This document shows positions 29,853-30,904 of a stretch of 30,904 nucleotides of DNA, piece by piece (the stretch's first letter is position 1; every line of letters starts with the position of its first letter). This DNA is from CAJAUT01 sp043809365. Its GTDB lineage: Bacteria; Patescibacteriota; Microgenomatia; UBA1400; UBA12108. The DNA lies in assembly GCA_043809365.1 (NCBI GenBank), contig JAZDDW010000049.1, forward strand, positions 1 to 30,904, read 5' to 3'. Under the pieces are notes generated by a model that worked only from the letters and a program-made list of their open reading frames with translations, was not told the DNA's origin and made no database searches. The position numbers and the translations under genes are program-made.

Positions 29853-29881
29853 TTGACAAATTGTACAAATTGTACTAAAGT
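29853..29881 (+). promoter_or_regulatory. Promoter with repeat operator for the toxin-antitoxin pair
   Basis: TTGACA (29853-29858), 17-bp spacer, TAAAGT (29876-29881), then 8 nt to ATG 29890. The spacer is filled by two copies of ACAAATTGT (29856-29864, 29865-29873), a likely binding site for the antitoxin. Confidence 0.6.
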
Positions 29882-29889
29882 GAGAGTGT

Positions 29890-30192
29890 ATGAATTACAC
29901 AACGATTTCGATAAGCGATACAAGATTACAATTACCCGATCTGACAGAAAGAGTGAGTAAATTGGGAGAGGTTTTTGCGATAGAAAAATGGGGAAAGATA
30001 AAAGCATTAATAGTTCCTACTTGGAGTGTAATAGATGTAGACGGTGAGGAAAAGATGTTAGCAAGAAGGAAGCTAACAATGAAAAAATATGCAGGGATAT
30101 GGAAGGATAGGAATGATATGAAAGATCCTGTAAAGTGGGTAGAAAAATTGAGAAAAAAAGAGAGTAGTAGATATGGCAAAATATTTAATTGA
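29890..30192 (+). CDS. Antitoxin, Phd/YefM-like
   Basis: 100 residues. The N-terminus TISISDTRLQLPDLTERVSKLGEVFAIEKWGKIKALIVP follows the Phd/YefM pattern (xxxxEARxxLxxLLxxVxxxGExxxItxxGkxvAvlvp), which forms the DNA-binding dimer; the Lys/Arg-rich C-terminal part would wrap the toxin. It overlaps the toxin gene by 20 nt, the usual antitoxin-first order. Together they would repress their own promoter. Confidence 0.82.
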   Translation: MNYTTISISDTRLQLPDLTERVSKLGEVFAIEKWGKIKALIVPTWSVIDVDGEEKMLARRKLTMKKYAGIWKDRNDMKDPVKWVEKLRKKESSRYGKIFN

Positions 30193-30559
30193 TACTTGTT
30201 TGTTGGTGTACGTAACGAGAGGAGTAGAGGATAAAGTTAGAGGACTAGAGAGTTTGCGTGGAGCGGTTGTTTCGTATGTGACATATGGAGAGCTAATCCA
30301 GGGAGTGAGGAATAAACAAGAACTTAAGATGGTTGAGGAGATAGTGAGTGATTATACGTTAGATGGAGGGGGCGCAGGAGTGTGGCAAATGGCTATAGAG
30401 ATATTAAAAAAACATCATCATTCTGATGGAATAGGGTTGGTGGATGCAATAATAGCGGCACAAGCTATATTGAGGGATTTGGTGTTGATTACGGAAAATT
30501 TGAAACATTTTCGACAAATTGAGGGATTGGTTGTAAAAAAACTTGCAGAAGTTATATAA
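30173..30559 (+). CDS. vapC: PIN-domain ribonuclease toxin (VapC-like)
   Basis: 128 residues. Acidic PIN residues D7 (LIDTCLLVY), E40 (YGELIQGV) and D91 (GLVDAIIAAQA) are in place, and LITENLKHF is the T-x-N-x-x-HF end motif. PIN toxins cut tRNA or other RNA with Mg2+ or Mn2+. Both genes of the pair use many AT-rich codons (ATA, AGA) compared with the G-rich neighbours, hinting at separate ancestry. It lies against the 3' end of a tRNA gene, a common landing site for mobile DNA. Confidence 0.92.
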   Translation: MAKYLIDTCLLVYVTRGVEDKVRGLESLRGAVVSYVTYGELIQGVRNKQELKMVEEIVSDYTLDGGGAGVWQMAIEILKKHHHSDGIGLVDAIIAAQAILRDLVLITENLKHFRQIEGLVVKKLAEVI

Positions 30560-30562
30560 AGG

Positions 30563-30636
30563 TGGGCCGACTAGGATTCGAACCTAGGACATCGAAGGTA
30601 TAAGCTTCGCGCTCTAACCAGCTGAGCTATCGGCCC
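30563..30636 (-). tRNA. tRNA-Ile with anticodon UAU
   Basis: 74 nt. Acceptor GGGCCGA pairs with TCGGCCC; D stem GCTC/GAGC; anticodon stem CGAAG/CTTCG closes a loop CTTATAC, giving anticodon TAT at 34-36; T stem CTAGG/CCTAG with loop TTCGAAT; discriminator A73. The template continues CCT, so the CCA end is not encoded. Anticodon UAU reads AUA (Ile) directly. Most bacteria instead use a CAU tRNA modified to lysidine by TilS. Confidence 0.92.
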
Positions 30637-30648
30637 TTAACCAGAGTA

Positions 30649-30654
30649 ATTTTA
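30649..30654 (-). promoter_or_regulatory. -10 box (TAAAAT, TGT-extended) for the tRNA
   Basis: Minus-strand TAAAAT preceded by TGT, 12 nt before the tRNA 5' end. Divergent from the box of the 58-aa gene. Confidence 0.4.
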
Positions 30655-30666
30655 ACACAGAACCTG

Positions 30667-30675
30667 TGCTACAAT
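30667..30675 (+). promoter_or_regulatory. Extended -10 (TGC-TACAAT) for the 58-aa gene
   Basis: TGN extension plus TACAAT, with 9 nt to ATG 30685. Confidence 0.5.
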
Positions 30676-30684
30676 GAGGGGACG

Positions 30685-30861
30685 ATGACAGACCAAGCGA
30701 CAGATCCAGGACTAATGAAGGTGGCAGATCAGGCTTTTTGGGAGGAATTTAACCAGATGGAGAGGCCGGGGGATAGGTATATTGTGATTGATAGTAAGAA
30801 TCAAAAGATCGTGGCGCAGAACGTTAAGTTAATAACCGAAAAGAAAAAGATACGAGTGTAA
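30685..30861 (+). CDS. Small protein of 58 residues, unknown
   Basis: ATG 30685 to TAA 30861. The product (MTDQATDPGLMKVADQAFWEEF...RYIVIDSKNQKIVAQNVKL) has an acidic helical start and a short beta-like segment with YIVIDSKNQKIVAQ. No family recognised; it vaguely recalls small DUF5678-type proteins (xxYVAIxxxxVVAxG) but the spacing differs. Support comes from the extended -10 box at the spacing usual here and from sensible codon use. It converges on a gene whose last codons begin 2 nt after its stop. Confidence 0.55.
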   Translation: MTDQATDPGLMKVADQAFWEEFNQMERPGDRYIVIDSKNQKIVAQNVKLITEKKKIRV

Positions 30862-30862
30862 G

Positions 30863-30904
30863 CTACAACTCAGCGATTTTGAGTTTTTTGGGCTCGGCTT
30901 TGGT
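30863..30904 (-). CDS. C-terminal end of a gene running off the window
   Basis: On the minus strand the last 42 nt read TKAEPKKLKIAEL followed by TAG, a Lys-rich hydrophilic tail of the kind common at protein C-termini. Nothing more can be seen, so identity is unknown. Confidence 0.4.
   Translation of the reverse strand, partial: TKAEPKKLKIAEL

Overview
The window looks like a slice of a small-genome, host-dependent bacterium of the Patescibacteria/Candidate Phyla Radiation type, possibly the Microgenomates side. This is inferred from gene style, not from a search. The pointers are short genes that abut or overlap, many promoters whose -10 box sits only 6-10 nt before the start codon, very few Shine-Dalgarno sites, a HerA/TraG-like ATPase behind a small acidic protein, and adenosylcobalamin-dependent ribonucleotide reduction with an adenosyltransferase but no visible corrinoid synthesis. 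TGA ends several clear genes (yjjX, pfkB, cmk, nrdR, maf), so this is not a code-25 (Gracilibacteria/SR1) lineage.

Layout. 1-1005 (minus): a truncated family 2 glycosyltransferase and a GH36-like alpha-galactosidase barrel. 1029-6275 (plus): a tight cluster of SufT/MIP18-like protein, inosine/xanthosine triphosphatase, RpiB, Rpe-like epimerase, LOG-family protein, split transketolase (N and C halves) and a PfkB sugar kinase, i.e. non-oxidative pentose phosphate and nucleotide housekeeping. 6283-7215 (minus): L-lactate dehydrogenase, divergent from cytidylate kinase and a small membrane protein. 8190-13769 (minus): two class A penicillin-binding proteins flanking a secreted GH18 protein. 13803-14438: guanylate kinase. 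14451-15757 (minus): Fic AMP-transferase and a small unknown gene. 15947-17731: M20 metallopeptidase and a membrane-anchored unknown protein.

The centre of interest is 17735-27104. A cobalamin riboswitch precedes a 430-residue soluble protein that I do not recognise. Then comes a promoter with two NrdR-box-like sites and a six-gene overlapping operon: nrdR, three different class II (B12-dependent) ribonucleotide reductases, maf and the cob(I)alamin adenosyltransferase. DNA precursor supply thus appears to be tied both to cofactor level (riboswitch, adenosyltransferase) and to nucleotide level (NrdR). The window ends with the ATPase pair, a Phd/VapC-like toxin-antitoxin pair, a tRNA-Ile(UAU), a 58-residue ORF and the tail of one more gene.

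A second theme is repeats. At least twelve short tandem arrays with a 7- or 8-nt period fall into about six unit families and are scattered through the window, most of them in-frame inside protein loops and linkers. Two copies of one palindromic element are also present, in-frame, inside a PBP and a reductase gene. All three reductase paralogues carry a repeat insertion in the same loop.
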